Part shown: positions 16,736 to 25,957 of the stretch, piece after piece
How positions within the stretch are numbered: the first letter of the stretch is position 1
Layout of the letters: each line of letters begins with the position of its first letter
Made by a program: the position numbers and the translations under genes
Notes under the pieces: generated by a model
Told to the model about the DNA's origin: nothing
The model's input: only the letters and a program-made list of their open reading frames with translations
The model's database searches: none
Assembly: GCA_964468645.1 (NCBI GenBank)
Contig: CAYXUU010000009.1
Span: 72,974 to 136,973, forward strand
Length of the DNA stretch: 64,000 bases
From: JAIOZK01 sp964468645
GTDB taxonomy: Bacteria; Bacteroidota; Bacteroidia; Bacteroidales; JAIOZK01
Direction: 5' to 3'

Positions 16736-18535
16736 ATGAAGAAATTTATAAATATAATTCTACCGATCTCTTTTGTGTTCATGACCATTCTCAGCCAGGG
16801 CCAGGATATTGAAGATCATGAGATCACAATAGAAGAGTTAAAAACCTATCTTGAATTCCTGGCCTCCGATTCGCTTAAAGGAAGAAAACCCGGTACCCCG
16901 GAAGGTACCATTGCTGCAGAATTTATCAGGGATCAGTTTAAGAATTCAGGGCTTGAATTGTTGGGGGAAGAAGGAATGCAGTACTATGATATTGTTACAG
17001 ATGTTGAATTGGGGGAAGACAACTCAATGATCATCAACAGGTATGTTTGCAGACTGGGAGAGGAATTCACACCGCTGGCTTTCAGTAGCAATGATACTGT
17101 TGAAGCTGAAATGGTATTTGTGGGTTACGGATTCGACATCAGTTCTGATTCACTTCAATGGAATGATTATAAAGATATTGATGTTAAAGGCAAATGGGTG
17201 ATGGTGCTCAGGGGATCTCCTGAATCGGAGAAGTTTGAAGCGGAATTTGAACAACATACAGGTCTGCGTGATAAAGTGCTTACTGCCAGGGATAAGGGCG
17301 CTATTGGTGTGTTATTTGTTTCTGGACTTGCTTTCGATGAAGAGGATAAACTGATCGAATTGTCCTATGATAAAGCACAGGCCAATGCAGGAATGCCTGT
17401 TATGCATATTACCAGGAATACTGCAGATTTAATTCTGAAAAACGATTCATATACAATTGCCGGCCTTGAAGATGCATTTGCACGTAAAGCTGTGCCTAAT
17501 TCATTTAAAACAAATGCACAGATATGGGCAAGGACAAACATTCAGAATACTACCGTAAGAGATCAGAATGTAGTGGGTTTGGTTGAAGGTAATGATCCAT
17601 TACTGAAGAATGAATATATTGTTATAGGAGCACATTACGACCATCTGGGTATGGGTGGCTGGGGCTCAGGTTCACGCATGCCCGATACCAGCGCAGCCCA
17701 TAATGGAGCTGATGATAACGGTTCCGGCACTGTTGGCATTATTGAGATTGCAGAGAAACTCGCTGCAAACAAGGATAACCTTCAAAGAAGTATTGTGGTT
17801 ATAGCTTTTGGAGCAGAAGAAATGGGATTGCTGGGTTCAGCATATTTTGTAAAGAACCCACTTGTAGATATTAATAAGATCATTGCGATGATCAACTTTG
17901 ATATGATTGGCAGACTTGATGAAGAAAAAAGATCGATCTCCATTTCAGGAACTGGTACCTCGGTGGAGGGAGAGGAAATATTGAATGCACTATCCCAGCA
18001 TTATAACCTTAAACCTGCATTTTCACCTGGAGGTTATGGCCCATCAGATCATGCTGCTTTTTATGGCGCTGATATTCCGGTCTTTTTCATTTCTACGGGT
18101 GCCCACGGAGATTATCATACACCCTTTGATGATGTTGAGTTCATCAACTTTGAAGGTCAGAAGGATATTGCTGATTTTTCTTACGATCTGGTTTTTGAAC
18201 TGGCAAACCGCGATCATGCATTAACTTTCCAGGAAGCCGGACCAAAGAAAAGAACCGGTGGCAGAATGAGCCTGAAAGTTACCCTGGGGATAATGCCTGA
18301 TTTCCAGTCTCAGGATAACAACGGTCTGGGTGTTGGTGGTGTTACCAAAGGAAGGCCTGCAGACAATGCCGGATTATTGAAAGGGGATATTATTACAGCC
18401 ATCGACGGAATGACAATTACCAATATTTATGATTACATGAACAGATTGAAAAAACTGGAACCGGGTCAGATAATCACCGTTGATATTATGAGGGGAGGGG
18501 AGAAGATGGTGATGATTGTGCAGCTGGAGGAGTAG
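16736..18535 (+). CDS. M28 family zinc aminopeptidase with PA and PDZ domains
   Basis: Exported metallopeptidase of 599 residues with a signal peptide (about 1-22, ending SQGQ), a protease-associated insert (about 115-250), an M28 catalytic domain, and a PDZ domain at the C-terminus (about 515-599, GVTKGRPADNAGLLKGDII). The two-zinc site is complete: His300 in GAHYDH, Asp near 326 in GADDNGSG, the Glu pair near 361 in FGAEEMG, Asp near 389 in NFDMIG, and His near 461 in GAHGDYH. It probably trims peptides in the periplasm or outside the cell. A near-consensus -7 box (TACTTTCG, 16704-16711) precedes it. Confidence 0.9.
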   Translation: MKKFINIILPISFVFMTILSQGQDIEDHEITIEELKTYLEFLASDSLKGRKPGTPEGTIAAEFIRDQFKNSGLELLGEEGMQYYDIVTDVELGEDNSMIINRYVCRLGEEFTPLAFSSNDTVEAEMVFVGYGFDISSDSLQWNDYKDIDVKGKWVMVLRGSPESEKFEAEFEQHTGLRDKVLTARDKGAIGVLFVSGLAFDEEDKLIELSYDKAQANAGMPVMHITRNTADLILKNDSYTIAGLEDAFARKAVPNSFKTNAQIWARTNIQNTTVRDQNVVGLVEGNDPLLKNEYIVIGAHYDHLGMGGWGSGSRMPDTSAAHNGADDNGSGTVGIIEIAEKLAANKDNLQRSIVVIAFGAEEMGLLGSAYFVKNPLVDINKIIAMINFDMIGRLDEEKRSISISGTGTSVEGEEILNALSQHYNLKPAFSPGGYGPSDHAAFYGADIPVFFISTGAHGDYHTPFDDVEFINFEGQKDIADFSYDLVFELANRDHALTFQEAGPKKRTGGRMSLKVTLGIMPDFQSQDNNGLGVGGVTKGRPADNAGLLKGDIITAIDGMTITNIYDYMNRLKKLEPGQIITVDIMRGGEKMVMIVQLEE

Positions 18536-18702
18536 ACAGCTGCAGGCAGTTACTTGCAATGGGCTGTATATTAGAAAAGTTAAAACTGATCGATATGATG
18601 TTAGCAGCAAATGACCATTAACCAATGACTATTGTCGATCAATGATGATAACCTAAACTAAATATCAAACATTAATTGTAAACAGATTAAAGTATATCCC
18701 AC

Positions 18703-19098
18703 ATGAGCGAAGTCTGGACAGAAGCCTTTTTAATAAAATTTCTGAAATTCGGAATCGTAGGATTTTCCGGACTTTTTATTGATTATGGATTTACTTTTCT
18801 GTTTAAGGAGATCTTTAAAGTACAGAAGTATATCGCTAACTCCTTAGGATTTATTATCGCTGCTTCTTCCAACTATGTATTAAACCGTGTGTGGACTTTC
18901 CAGAGTCAGAATCCGGATATCGCGGTTGAATACTCAGAGTTTATTATCATATCAATTATTGGACTGGGGATCAATAACCTGATCCTGTGGCTGATGATCA
19001 AGCATCTGAAATGGAATTTTTACCTCTGCAAATTATTTGCTATCGGAGTAGTTACCATCTGGAATTTTCTCGCCAATGCGTTTTTTACCTTTAAATAG
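18703..19098 (+). CDS. GtrA-like membrane protein
   Basis: Protein of 131 residues with four membrane helices and the GtrA-family layout: KFGIVGFSGLFIDYGFTF in helix 1, SNYVLNRVWTF after helix 2, and a C-terminal NFLANAFFTFK. GtrA proteins are thought to flip or present polyprenyl-linked sugars during surface polysaccharide modification. No glycosyltransferase partner is adjacent, and the gene stands alone between the M28 peptidase and a convergent ChaN gene. The 167 bases upstream hold no clear promoter. Confidence 0.85.
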   Translation: MSEVWTEAFLIKFLKFGIVGFSGLFIDYGFTFLFKEIFKVQKYIANSLGFIIAASSNYVLNRVWTFQSQNPDIAVEYSEFIIISIIGLGINNLILWLMIKHLKWNFYLCKLFAIGVVTIWNFLANAFFTFK

Positions 19099-19109
19099 AC
19101 AATGATTGT

Positions 19110-19179
19110 CGATTGTCGATGTTTGGTTTGGCGATTTTCGATTTTATTTGCGATTGAGTCAATCGAACATCGACAATCG
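19110..19179. repeat. Inverted repeat between convergent genes
   Basis: CGATTGTCGATGTT (19110-19123) pairs perfectly over 14 bp with AACATCGACAATCG (19166-19179) across a loop of CGATT/GATTG-rich words. It fills the gap between the gtrA-like and ChaN stop codons. It may act as a bidirectional terminator, but there is no T-run on either side. Confidence 0.75.
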
Positions 19180-19185
19180 CCCAAT

Positions 19186-20052
19186 CTAATAGGTCTTGGT
19201 CATATTCTCAGGAATAACGAGTATATAATCGGCAGTGTTATTAAACTCTGTTTGCAGGCTATCAGGCGATGCCTGCTCTTCAGAAGAAATCGTCAGGATC
19301 TTCAGGCCGGGATTTTCCTGTTTGAGATACCAGACGATACCTTCAAAATTTTTACTGTGGTATGCGCCGTTGTAATGAATAAAAAGCTGGCCCGTATTCC
19401 AGTTTTGCAAAATAAAATGTGCCATGGTTGCATCCTTGATGGCCTGTGCCTTCGGAAAATTATCACTGACATGACCCATCCCGGCCATCATTTCAAGCAT
19501 TCCTTTATAACCGGGTAATTCAGGATCATACTTAACCGGTAACGGAGCAATGAGGCTTTTCCCTTCATCTGTAAGCCCTTCCAGCCCTTCAAATCCTTGC
19601 TTGCTTACCAGTGCAGCATAGCGGCGGGGAATATTGGTTGCAATAAAATCTAATTGATTCCCCTTTGCAAATTCCAGTAATGGCTTATAATCGGTTTTAT
19701 AGTTTGGCCATAACTTCGCCTCTTTTTCGAAATTCTTTGTAGCGATATAATCACCGAGGTATTCATTAATGATCAATTGATTATCCGATTCAAACATCTC
19801 TGCTCCCAGAACCAGTAATGCTCCTTTCCCTTCAAAAAGGTCTTTCGTAAGTTCCAGCTGAAGCCAGTGACAGACAGGGTTATTGTGAAGCTCGCCAAAG
19901 AACACAATATCAGATTCAAGTGAAGCCTTTAAAACTTTTTTGTATTTGACCTTTTTGCCCTTTTCATTATAGAACTGGTAAGCTGGTTTATCTGACTTCA
20001 TTCCGTAACTGAAAATTATCAGGATGACAATTAAAAATGATCTGGTTCTCAT
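19186..20052 (-). CDS. ChaN-family haem-binding-like protein
   Basis: Exported protein of 288 residues. It has an N-terminal hydrophobic segment (about 5-16) without a lipobox Cys, then the ChaN fold with SDIVFFGELHNNPVCHWLQL (about 47-66) and a later FIHYNGAYHSKNFEGIVWYL. The GELH and NGxYH motifs are the conserved site of the family, whose Campylobacter member ChaN binds haem. A role in haem handling is inferred from the family only. It is the last gene of a tight operon with the thioesterase (3-base gap) and cdd. Confidence 0.8.
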   Translation of the reverse strand: MRTRSFLIVILIIFSYGMKSDKPAYQFYNEKGKKVKYKKVLKASLESDIVFFGELHNNPVCHWLQLELTKDLFEGKGALLVLGAEMFESDNQLIINEYLGDYIATKNFEKEAKLWPNYKTDYKPLLEFAKGNQLDFIATNIPRRYAALVSKQGFEGLEGLTDEGKSLIAPLPVKYDPELPGYKGMLEMMAGMGHVSDNFPKAQAIKDATMAHFILQNWNTGQLFIHYNGAYHSKNFEGIVWYLKQENPGLKILTISSEEQASPDSLQTEFNNTADYILVIPENMTKTY

Positions 20053-20055
20053 AAG

Positions 20056-20445
20056 CTAATGGTTTCTGTATTTTTCAATTATCGCTTTATCAATAGGCGT
20101 TGCATTACCTTCTTCATCAATACGGACAAAGGTCATTCGAGTAGAACATACCAGAATTTCTTCCTTATCATCGAAATTAAAACGTCGTGCTTCAAGGTAG
20201 AGTGAGATTGATGTGGTACCGATCCTGTCAACTTTTCCATAAATCCTGATATGTTCATTCACTTTAACAGGTTTTTTAAAAACCACTTCATCTATCTTCA
20301 ATGTGATCATATTGGGTGAGCAACAGATAGAACTGGCCATGGTACCTCCCGCCTCATCAATCCAGGAGAGCATGGTTCCCCCGAACAAATTATTGTAAAT
20401 GCCAATATCGCTGGTTTTGCATATTTTGGTTGCTATAGTTTCCAT
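20056..20445 (-). CDS. Hotdog-fold acyl-CoA thioesterase
   Basis: Cytosolic protein of 129 residues of the YciA/BFIT-like hotdog group. IYNNLFGGTMLSWIDEAGG (about 17-35) contains the catalytic Asp, and the central strand ITLKIDEVVFKKPVKVNEHI and the C-terminal FVRIDEEG are typical. It should hydrolyse acyl-CoA to free acid and CoA; chain length is not predictable. It sits between cdd (1 base) and chaN (3 bases), so the three are co-transcribed although their functions are unrelated. Confidence 0.88.
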   Translation of the reverse strand: METIATKICKTSDIGIYNNLFGGTMLSWIDEAGGTMASSICCSPNMITLKIDEVVFKKPVKVNEHIRIYGKVDRIGTTSISLYLEARRFNFDDKEEILVCSTRMTFVRIDEEGNATPIDKAIIEKYRNH

Positions 20446-20446
20446 A

Positions 20447-20938
20447 TTATTCTTTTTTTAATCCACTGGCTTCGAACGTAAAAGGGAGCAGGTCATTGAT
20501 ACTGTTAAAAACATACGCACTGTTATTGGTGTCAGTACAGATGATCCTGATTTTTGTTTTTTGCTTTTGTTCATATTCGGCTATTACCTGCCTGCAGGCA
20601 CCACAGGGAGTTACGGGTTTGCCGGAGGTGAATTTCTTTGCTTCCGCGTATATCGCTATTGATTTTATTATCATACCTGGATATTTTGAAGCAGCATAGA
20701 AGATGGCTACCCTTTCAGCGCATAATCCTGAAGGATAGGCGACATTTTCCTGGTTATTACCTGTGATGATCTCCTTGTTATCCAGTAAAAGTGCTGCTCC
20801 AACCCTGAACATCGAATAGGGTGCATAAGCATTACCGGCAGCCCGTAGTGCCCTGTCAAGTAATTCTTTATCAGGTTCTGGCAAATCAGTAACAGTATCA
20901 TATTGAATAAAACTGAAGCTTAAGGATTTCTTATTCAT
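20447..20938 (-). CDS. cdd: Cytidine deaminase
   Basis: Homotetrameric-type cytidine/deoxycytidine deaminase of 163 residues for pyrimidine salvage in the cytosol. Zinc ligands and the catalytic base are present: Cys73-Ala-Glu75 and PCGAC with Cys112 and Cys115. NAYAPYSMFRVGAALL (37-52) is the substrate-binding segment. Length is normal, with about 20 extra N-terminal residues. First gene of the cdd-thioesterase-chaN operon. Confidence 0.95.
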   Translation of the reverse strand: MNKKSLSFSFIQYDTVTDLPEPDKELLDRALRAAGNAYAPYSMFRVGAALLLDNKEIITGNNQENVAYPSGLCAERVAIFYAASKYPGMIIKSIAIYAEAKKFTSGKPVTPCGACRQVIAEYEQKQKTKIRIICTDTNNSAYVFNSINDLLPFTFEASGLKKE

Positions 20939-21073
20939 GTTGTAAATCTAAGATAAGGCTAAAGTACAAATTTCCTATAATCAAAATAGTAGGGTTTCGC
21001 AGCAGATCAATTTATACTGTTATCCGGTAAAACGTTGCTAAAAAAACAAAGTGTTTGCAAGCACACAATTTAT

Positions 21074-21143
21074 AAGCGATTGATCAAACATACACTCAAT
21101 ATTCAACACTCAATTCTTATGTTAAAATCCGGATCAATCGCTT
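21074..21143. repeat. 12-bp inverted repeat spanning a stop codon
   Basis: AAGCGATTGATC (21074-21085) pairs with GATCAATCGCTT (21132-21143). The loop holds CACTCAA and CAACACTCAA words. The right arm includes the stop codon of the O-antigen ligase gene (21134-21136), so the intergenic arm looks like an inverted copy of the gene's 3' end. Confidence 0.75.
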
Positions 21144-22786
21144 TTTCTGCAAAACAGCAGGAAAGAATTGAAAAAGGCAAACAGGGTAACTCCTGCCTGC
21201 GTTTCAATGGTATCTTCGGTGAGCATTGAAAGTATCATTGTTACAAAGAAAACGGCATAGAAATATTCGAAAAGCTTTTTTTCCTTGAGCGGCGGATACA
21301 ATAATGTGAAAATAAACCAGAGGAATCCAAATAAACCAAGTCCGACAAATATTGAAAGATACTGGTTGTGTGATCTCCAACGGTTGGATGCTTTTAATGG
21401 TGAGTTGGTTTCTTCATAATACTCATTAAATGCATCTTCAAGGTCACCGGTACCAACTCCAAGAACAAGATGCTCCCTGATCAGGCCGAGACTGGCCTTC
21501 CAGAATTCGATCCTTTGAAGAACAGAACTTCCGTTAGGATCATGTTCATATTTGAAGTTGTGATACCCGAGCATTATCTTGGAGATCCGGGTTCTTAATC
21601 TTGGATTTTTAATATAATTTACGTTGGCAATACCTCTTTCAATCGCCCTGAGTTCATCATCGGTGAGTGCTGCAATACCTTTAGCATCCTTACGGTAGTC
21701 TTTCGATGTCAGGAACCTGATTATGGTGAACCGAATCTCCTGGTCATTTCTATCCCTCCCATCGAAGTCAAAGCTGCTTCTTTCATTCCATGCTTTGCGT
21801 AATTCGTTCATCGATAAATAGAGGCCTACATATTTTCCATCTTCAATTCCGAGGTAAATCGTATCGTGAACGTATTTATTTCCCTGTGCTGTGAATTTGT
21901 CAAGTTTTTTAAAATCAACTGACTCAACGTTGTTGAACTCATTGATGATGCTATTTACATAAGTGTATAAAAATACCGGAACACCAATGATAATTATGGC
22001 CAGACCAATCTTCAAATACAGGTTTCTTATTGTATATATGAAGTATAACAGCATAAGGAAAAGCAGGGTAATTAATATGATCAGTCCGATACCCGATTCT
22101 ATGATCACCAGGAAAATTGCCAGCCACACCACGATCATTACAAATAGCACACGTACTCCAATCGGAAGGATGTCTTTTATGTAGGCGAAATATAGCAAAG
22201 TAAAAATGGCTATACATATATTAAGGCTGAAACGTATTGGCGAAATAAATACCGAGATCTTTCTGATATCTGAGAACTCCCCTTTCATCAGTTCTGCTGT
22301 GCTGAAAAATGTTGCTGCCAGTACGGCTGCAGCATGAATCAGCATTATCGTAAAGAACTTTTTCTGTTCCAGGGGTTTCATGGTAGATAAAATTATCGGA
22401 AAGGCAAGCAGGGGAAGTTTGATCCTCAGGTCTTTGAATGCATAAGCAAAATCAGAAGTGTGCAGTAATCCAAAAATGTGAATCAGAAAAAGGGAAACAA
22501 GCACCAGGGCTGCTTTATTCCTGAAGAAAATCCTGAATTTTTTTATAATATTCTCATAACCAAGTTTACTAACATAGGCAATGAAATTTCCGGTAGCTTT
22601 AAAAGGATTTTGTTTTAAATAGAAATCAAATGCTTTTTCAAATGAGAAACCAGACCATAACCATAAACCCAGCAGGGTGAATTGCATAACACTCATCCCG
22701 AATTTGGAAAGGGGCAGACTTGCCACCATAAGCATCAGCGCAACAAAGTAAGCATCAGCATGAAATTGCTTTTTATAAATATACAT
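21134..22786 (-). CDS. O-antigen ligase / polymerase family membrane protein
   Basis: Integral inner-membrane protein of 550 residues. Clusters of membrane helices lie at about 10-125 and 130-290, followed by a large periplasmic loop (about 290-440) and terminal helices. The Wzy_C/WaaL-type motif RSHNQYLSIFVGLGLFG (about 471-487) and upstream VLGVGTGD are visible. Such proteins ligate or polymerise lipid-linked glycans in the periplasm; ligase, polymerase and protein O-glycosylase functions cannot be separated by sequence. It follows the S41 protease by 53 bases and may share its transcript. Confidence 0.8.
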   Translation of the reverse strand: MYIYKKQFHADAYFVALMLMVASLPLSKFGMSVMQFTLLGLWLWSGFSFEKAFDFYLKQNPFKATGNFIAYVSKLGYENIIKKFRIFFRNKAALVLVSLFLIHIFGLLHTSDFAYAFKDLRIKLPLLAFPIILSTMKPLEQKKFFTIMLIHAAAVLAATFFSTAELMKGEFSDIRKISVFISPIRFSLNICIAIFTLLYFAYIKDILPIGVRVLFVMIVVWLAIFLVIIESGIGLIILITLLFLMLLYFIYTIRNLYLKIGLAIIIIGVPVFLYTYVNSIINEFNNVESVDFKKLDKFTAQGNKYVHDTIYLGIEDGKYVGLYLSMNELRKAWNERSSFDFDGRDRNDQEIRFTIIRFLTSKDYRKDAKGIAALTDDELRAIERGIANVNYIKNPRLRTRISKIMLGYHNFKYEHDPNGSSVLQRIEFWKASLGLIREHLVLGVGTGDLEDAFNEYYEETNSPLKASNRWRSHNQYLSIFVGLGLFGFLWFIFTLLYPPLKEKKLFEYFYAVFFVTMILSMLTEDTIETQAGVTLFAFFNSFLLFCRKSD

Positions 22787-22839
22787 TTTGGTCAGACCGT
22801 CTTAATCTTATAAAATTAAAAGATTTATCGGATTTCAAA

Positions 22840-24504
22840 CTATAACTCTTCATTATTTTTCAAAGGGGCAAGAATATCATTATAAGCCTGGGGATCATTG
22901 ATAATCTCAACCGCTTTTTCAAGTTCAGGATCGTCATTTAAAGTGGCCAGTATTTTTCCTTTTTGATAATAATATCGGGAGATTAATTCAACCTTCAATA
23001 CCTGTTTAATTTCATCACTGAAGGTGTCGAGGTCCTTCTCCTTATCATGCATCATTTTGCTCTTAAGCGATTTATACTCTTCTTCAATGGCATCGAAATA
23101 TTTCTCATTTTCAGCATATTTTTTGAAGTTCTTCAGACTTTTTTCACTTTTTGTAACATAATCGTAATCCTTGTCTGAAATATATACTTTGAAATCCTCG
23201 TATATTCCATCGGTTACTTCAAATTTCTCAGGTTCTGTAATTGAATCATTTTCCAATGCAAATTTGGTTGCATAATCAAAAATGAGGAATTTGGTAAACA
23301 GACTGGCGGTAATATTCCCAAATTTTTCCGGTTCAATCTTAATATCCGGTTCAATTCCCCCACCATCAAAAACCTTCCTTCCACCTTCCGTTTCAAATTC
23401 ATTGATTAAGGAATCGGGAATATGGTTTGAATTACCATTATTATCCTTGTTGAAATAGTCAATGGCCTGAATACATCGTCCGCTTGGGATATAATATTTT
23501 GCTACGGTGATCTTTACTTTAGAGTTATAGCTAAGGGGTATTACATTTTGAACAAGCCCTTTTCCAAATGTACGTTGTCCGATAACAACACCACGATCAA
23601 GATCCTGCATCGCCCCGGCCAGTATCTCAGATGCTGATGCACTGGTACCATCAACCATAATTACAATCGGAATCTCGGTGTCGATTGGTGCAAACCTGGT
23701 TTTGTAAATGTTATTTTTATCAAAAAGACGCCCTTTTGTACTTACGATCAACTGGTCTTTTTCTACAAAAAAATTGGCAATGTTTACCGCTTCCATCAAC
23801 AGGCCTCCGCCATTTCCACGTATATCAATGATCAGGCCTTTAAGCTGATTATCCTTGCGTAAATTATTGAAAGATTCTTTAAATTCTTTCCAGGCATTCT
23901 GTGTGAAACCATTTAATTTGATATAAGCAATATTGTCTTCCAGAATGCCGGCATAAGGAATATTTTCAATTTTAATATTTTCCCTGATAAGTTCCATGCT
24001 TAATGGTTCATCTTCTCCCTCACGCTGTACTTTAATAGTAAGTGATGATCCAGGCTGACCTTTCAAAAATGTACTGACTTCATTGGATGCTTTACCTTCT
24101 GCTGATGTGCCATCAACCTCCAGGATTTTGTCGCCTGCTTTTAATCCTTCCTTCTGTGCAGGATAATCCTCATACAATTCAGAAATGTAAACATAATCAC
24201 CGTTTTTGTGGATCAAGGCACCAATTCCCCCATATTGTCCGGTGGTCATAAACTTATAATCTTCAATATCCGATTCAGGAATGTAGTTGGTATAAGGATC
24301 GAGTGATTTAAGCATCGATACAATGGCTGTTTGCATTAACTCCCCACTCTGAATATCATCCACATAATTCTTGTGAAGTTCACGGTACAATGTTGTGAAA
24401 ATATCGATGTTCTTGGCAATCTCAAAGTTGTTATTGTTCTGGGCATTAATAAATGCCGGTATTAAGAATACGATGAACAGGGTAACAATAAATAATTTTT
24501 TCAT
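22840..24504 (-). CDS. S41 family C-terminal processing peptidase
   Basis: Exported serine protease of 554 residues with a signal peptide (MKKLFIVTLFIVFLIPAFIN, then AQ), a PDZ domain (about 80-160, GIGALIHKNGDYVYISEL) and a tail-specific protease core. The Ser-Lys dyad is present as GTSASASEIL (Ser near 288) and TFGKG (Lys near 313). IDIRGNGGG is the oxyanion-side motif. It probably trims C-termini of envelope proteins. The start is the ATG at 24504, 13 bases after the yidD stop; the longer frame to 24534 would overlap yidD and spoil the signal peptide. C-terminal residues about 440-554 form a charged helical extension. Confidence 0.92.
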   Translation of the reverse strand: MKKLFIVTLFIVFLIPAFINAQNNNNFEIAKNIDIFTTLYRELHKNYVDDIQSGELMQTAIVSMLKSLDPYTNYIPESDIEDYKFMTTGQYGGIGALIHKNGDYVYISELYEDYPAQKEGLKAGDKILEVDGTSAEGKASNEVSTFLKGQPGSSLTIKVQREGEDEPLSMELIRENIKIENIPYAGILEDNIAYIKLNGFTQNAWKEFKESFNNLRKDNQLKGLIIDIRGNGGGLLMEAVNIANFFVEKDQLIVSTKGRLFDKNNIYKTRFAPIDTEIPIVIMVDGTSASASEILAGAMQDLDRGVVIGQRTFGKGLVQNVIPLSYNSKVKITVAKYYIPSGRCIQAIDYFNKDNNGNSNHIPDSLINEFETEGGRKVFDGGGIEPDIKIEPEKFGNITASLFTKFLIFDYATKFALENDSITEPEKFEVTDGIYEDFKVYISDKDYDYVTKSEKSLKNFKKYAENEKYFDAIEEEYKSLKSKMMHDKEKDLDTFSDEIKQVLKVELISRYYYQKGKILATLNDDPELEKAVEIINDPQAYNDILAPLKNNEEL

Positions 24505-24517
24505 AAGTCGATATGTT

Positions 24518-24739
24518 TTAAGGTACAGGGTCATAACCGCTTCCGCCCCATGGATGACACGAAGAAAACCTTTTCAACGTTAGCCATCCTCCCCTGAAGG
24601 GGCCATGTTTTTTAATTGCTTCAACACCATAAGCCGAACATGTTGGTGTATATCGGCATGATGGTGCAAAATACGGGGAAATAATTGTCTGATATATCTT
24701 AATTAAGAGTATAAAAAACTTACCCAATATTTTTTTCAT
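24518..24739 (-). CDS. yidD: Membrane protein insertion efficiency factor YidD
   Basis: Small amphipathic membrane-associated protein of 73 residues. MKKILGKFFILLIKIYQTII leads into the conserved core SCRYTPTCSAYGVEAI and a CHPWGGSGYDPVP end, with all three Cys kept. YidD helps the YidC insertase. It overlaps the 3' end of rnpA by 20 bases, as in most bacteria. The start is the ATG at 24739; a TTG at 24748 would add three residues. Confidence 0.93.
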   Translation of the reverse strand: MKKILGKFFILLIKIYQTIISPYFAPSCRYTPTCSAYGVEAIKKHGPFRGGWLTLKRFSSCHPWGGSGYDPVP

Positions 24740-25109
24740 GTTCTTCAATTAAACGTGACAGAACAGTTATTATTTTTTGTTCAATGTCTTTAAACCTGGT
24801 CATTTCCTTTCCACTGTGTAGAATCCCGAAAATACATTGTTTGCCGGTATTATTGAGGTAATCGTAATAAAGGTCCTTGTTTTTGCGATATGCTTCCCTG
24901 ATCCTTCTTTTGATTTTGTTTCTGTCGATGGCCCTGCGCATATTCTTTTTTGAAACACCCACAAGTAGTTGAGCAGGAAATGGACTCCTGGTGCTTGTCT
25001 CCAGCCAGATTACCTTAAAAGGAAATGCATTAAAACTATGACCCTGCTTAAATAGTCGTTCGATAAGTTTTTTGCTGCGAAGTCGTTCCGGTTTTTTAAA
25101 GGTTTGCAT
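24720..25109 (-). CDS. rnpA: Ribonuclease P protein component
   Basis: Basic RNA-binding protein of 129 residues that assists the catalytic RNA of RNase P in tRNA 5' maturation. The RNR signature is visible as RRAIDRNKIKRRIREAYR (about 57-74), with the N-terminal LRSKKLIERLFKQGHSF aromatic patch. Usual context with rpmH is absent here; instead it follows hemD and DUF4271, a conserved Bacteroidota arrangement. Confidence 0.95.
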   Translation of the reverse strand: MQTFKKPERLRSKKLIERLFKQGHSFNAFPFKVIWLETSTRSPFPAQLLVGVSKKNMRRAIDRNKIKRRIREAYRKNKDLYYDYLNNTGKQCIFGILHSGKEMTRFKDIEQKIITVLSRLIEEHEKNIG

Positions 25110-25160
25110 TTTGCAATGGTAAACAGTATTACCCTTTGGGGTGTTTGTTCATACAGGACC

Positions 25161-25937
25161 TTAACTGGTTTTCTTGAACGTTTTTTGAATATATTCATCA
25201 ATGGCCATGGTCATTGATGGAGATATTTTGGTCGGTGCTTTAACATTTAATGTTAGCCCTGCTTCTTTAACCGCTTTGGTGGTAGTGGGCCCAAATGCTG
25301 CAATAAGTGTGTTGTTTTGTTTGAAATCAGGAAAGTTTTTAAAAAGGGAAGTGATTCCTGATGGACTGAAAAATATCAACATATTATACTGCTTGATGTC
25401 AATGCCGGAAAGGTTGCTGGCAACAGTCCGGTACATAATCCCCTTTGTATAGTTTATGTCATTATCTTTCAGCTGTTTGCTTAAACTGGCCTTGTGGATA
25501 TCGGAACAGGGTAAAAGAAATTTGTCTTCTTTATGTTTTTTAATGATCTCAACGAGTTGTGAGAAATCCTGCTTTCCAAAAAAGATTTTTCTTTTCCGGT
25601 ACTGAACATATTTCTGAAGGTAAAAAGCAGTTGCCTCACTGATGCAAAAATATTTCATGGTGTCGGGTATCTCAACACGCAAATCTTTACATAAACTAAA
25701 AAAGTGATCAACAGCATTTCTGCTTGTAAATATTACTGCAGTATGATCAAGAACATTAATTCGCTGTTGCCTGAATTCTTTGGTAGTGACACCTTCTACC
25801 TTAATAAATTTGTGAAAATCAATTGTAAGATTATATTTTTTTGCCAGGTCGCTGTAAGGTGATTTCTCAAAATCAGCAGGCTGGGGTTGGGAAACAAGTA
25901 TATTCCTGATGTTTAGTTTTTTTGCCTTACTTTCCAC
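25161..25937 (-). CDS. hemD: Uroporphyrinogen-III synthase
   Basis: Protein of 258 residues with the two-lobe HemD plan: ILVSQPQPAD near the N-terminus, VIFTSRNAVDHFF (about 68-80), and a C-terminal half with IFFSPSGITSLF and FGPTTTKAVKEAGL. It closes and rearranges hydroxymethylbilane to uroporphyrinogen III for haem and sirohaem. Sequence conservation in this family is weak; the call rests on these motifs and on adjacency to DUF4271 and rnpA. The start is a GTG at 25937, since no ATG is available in frame. Confidence 0.85.
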   Translation of the reverse strand: MESKAKKLNIRNILVSQPQPADFEKSPYSDLAKKYNLTIDFHKFIKVEGVTTKEFRQQRINVLDHTAVIFTSRNAVDHFFSLCKDLRVEIPDTMKYFCISEATAFYLQKYVQYRKRKIFFGKQDFSQLVEIIKKHKEDKFLLPCSDIHKASLSKQLKDNDINYTKGIMYRTVASNLSGIDIKQYNMLIFFSPSGITSLFKNFPDFKQNNTLIAAFGPTTTKAVKEAGLTLNVKAPTKISPSMTMAIDEYIQKTFKKTS

Positions 25938-25957
25938 AATGTTTATCTTTTAATTTT

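Noticed and set aside
16528..16788. Minus-strand 86-residue frame across the palindrome cluster and the start of the M28 gene
   Set aside because: It overlaps the M28 start and part of the palindromes. It has no homologous features I recognise and no promoter.
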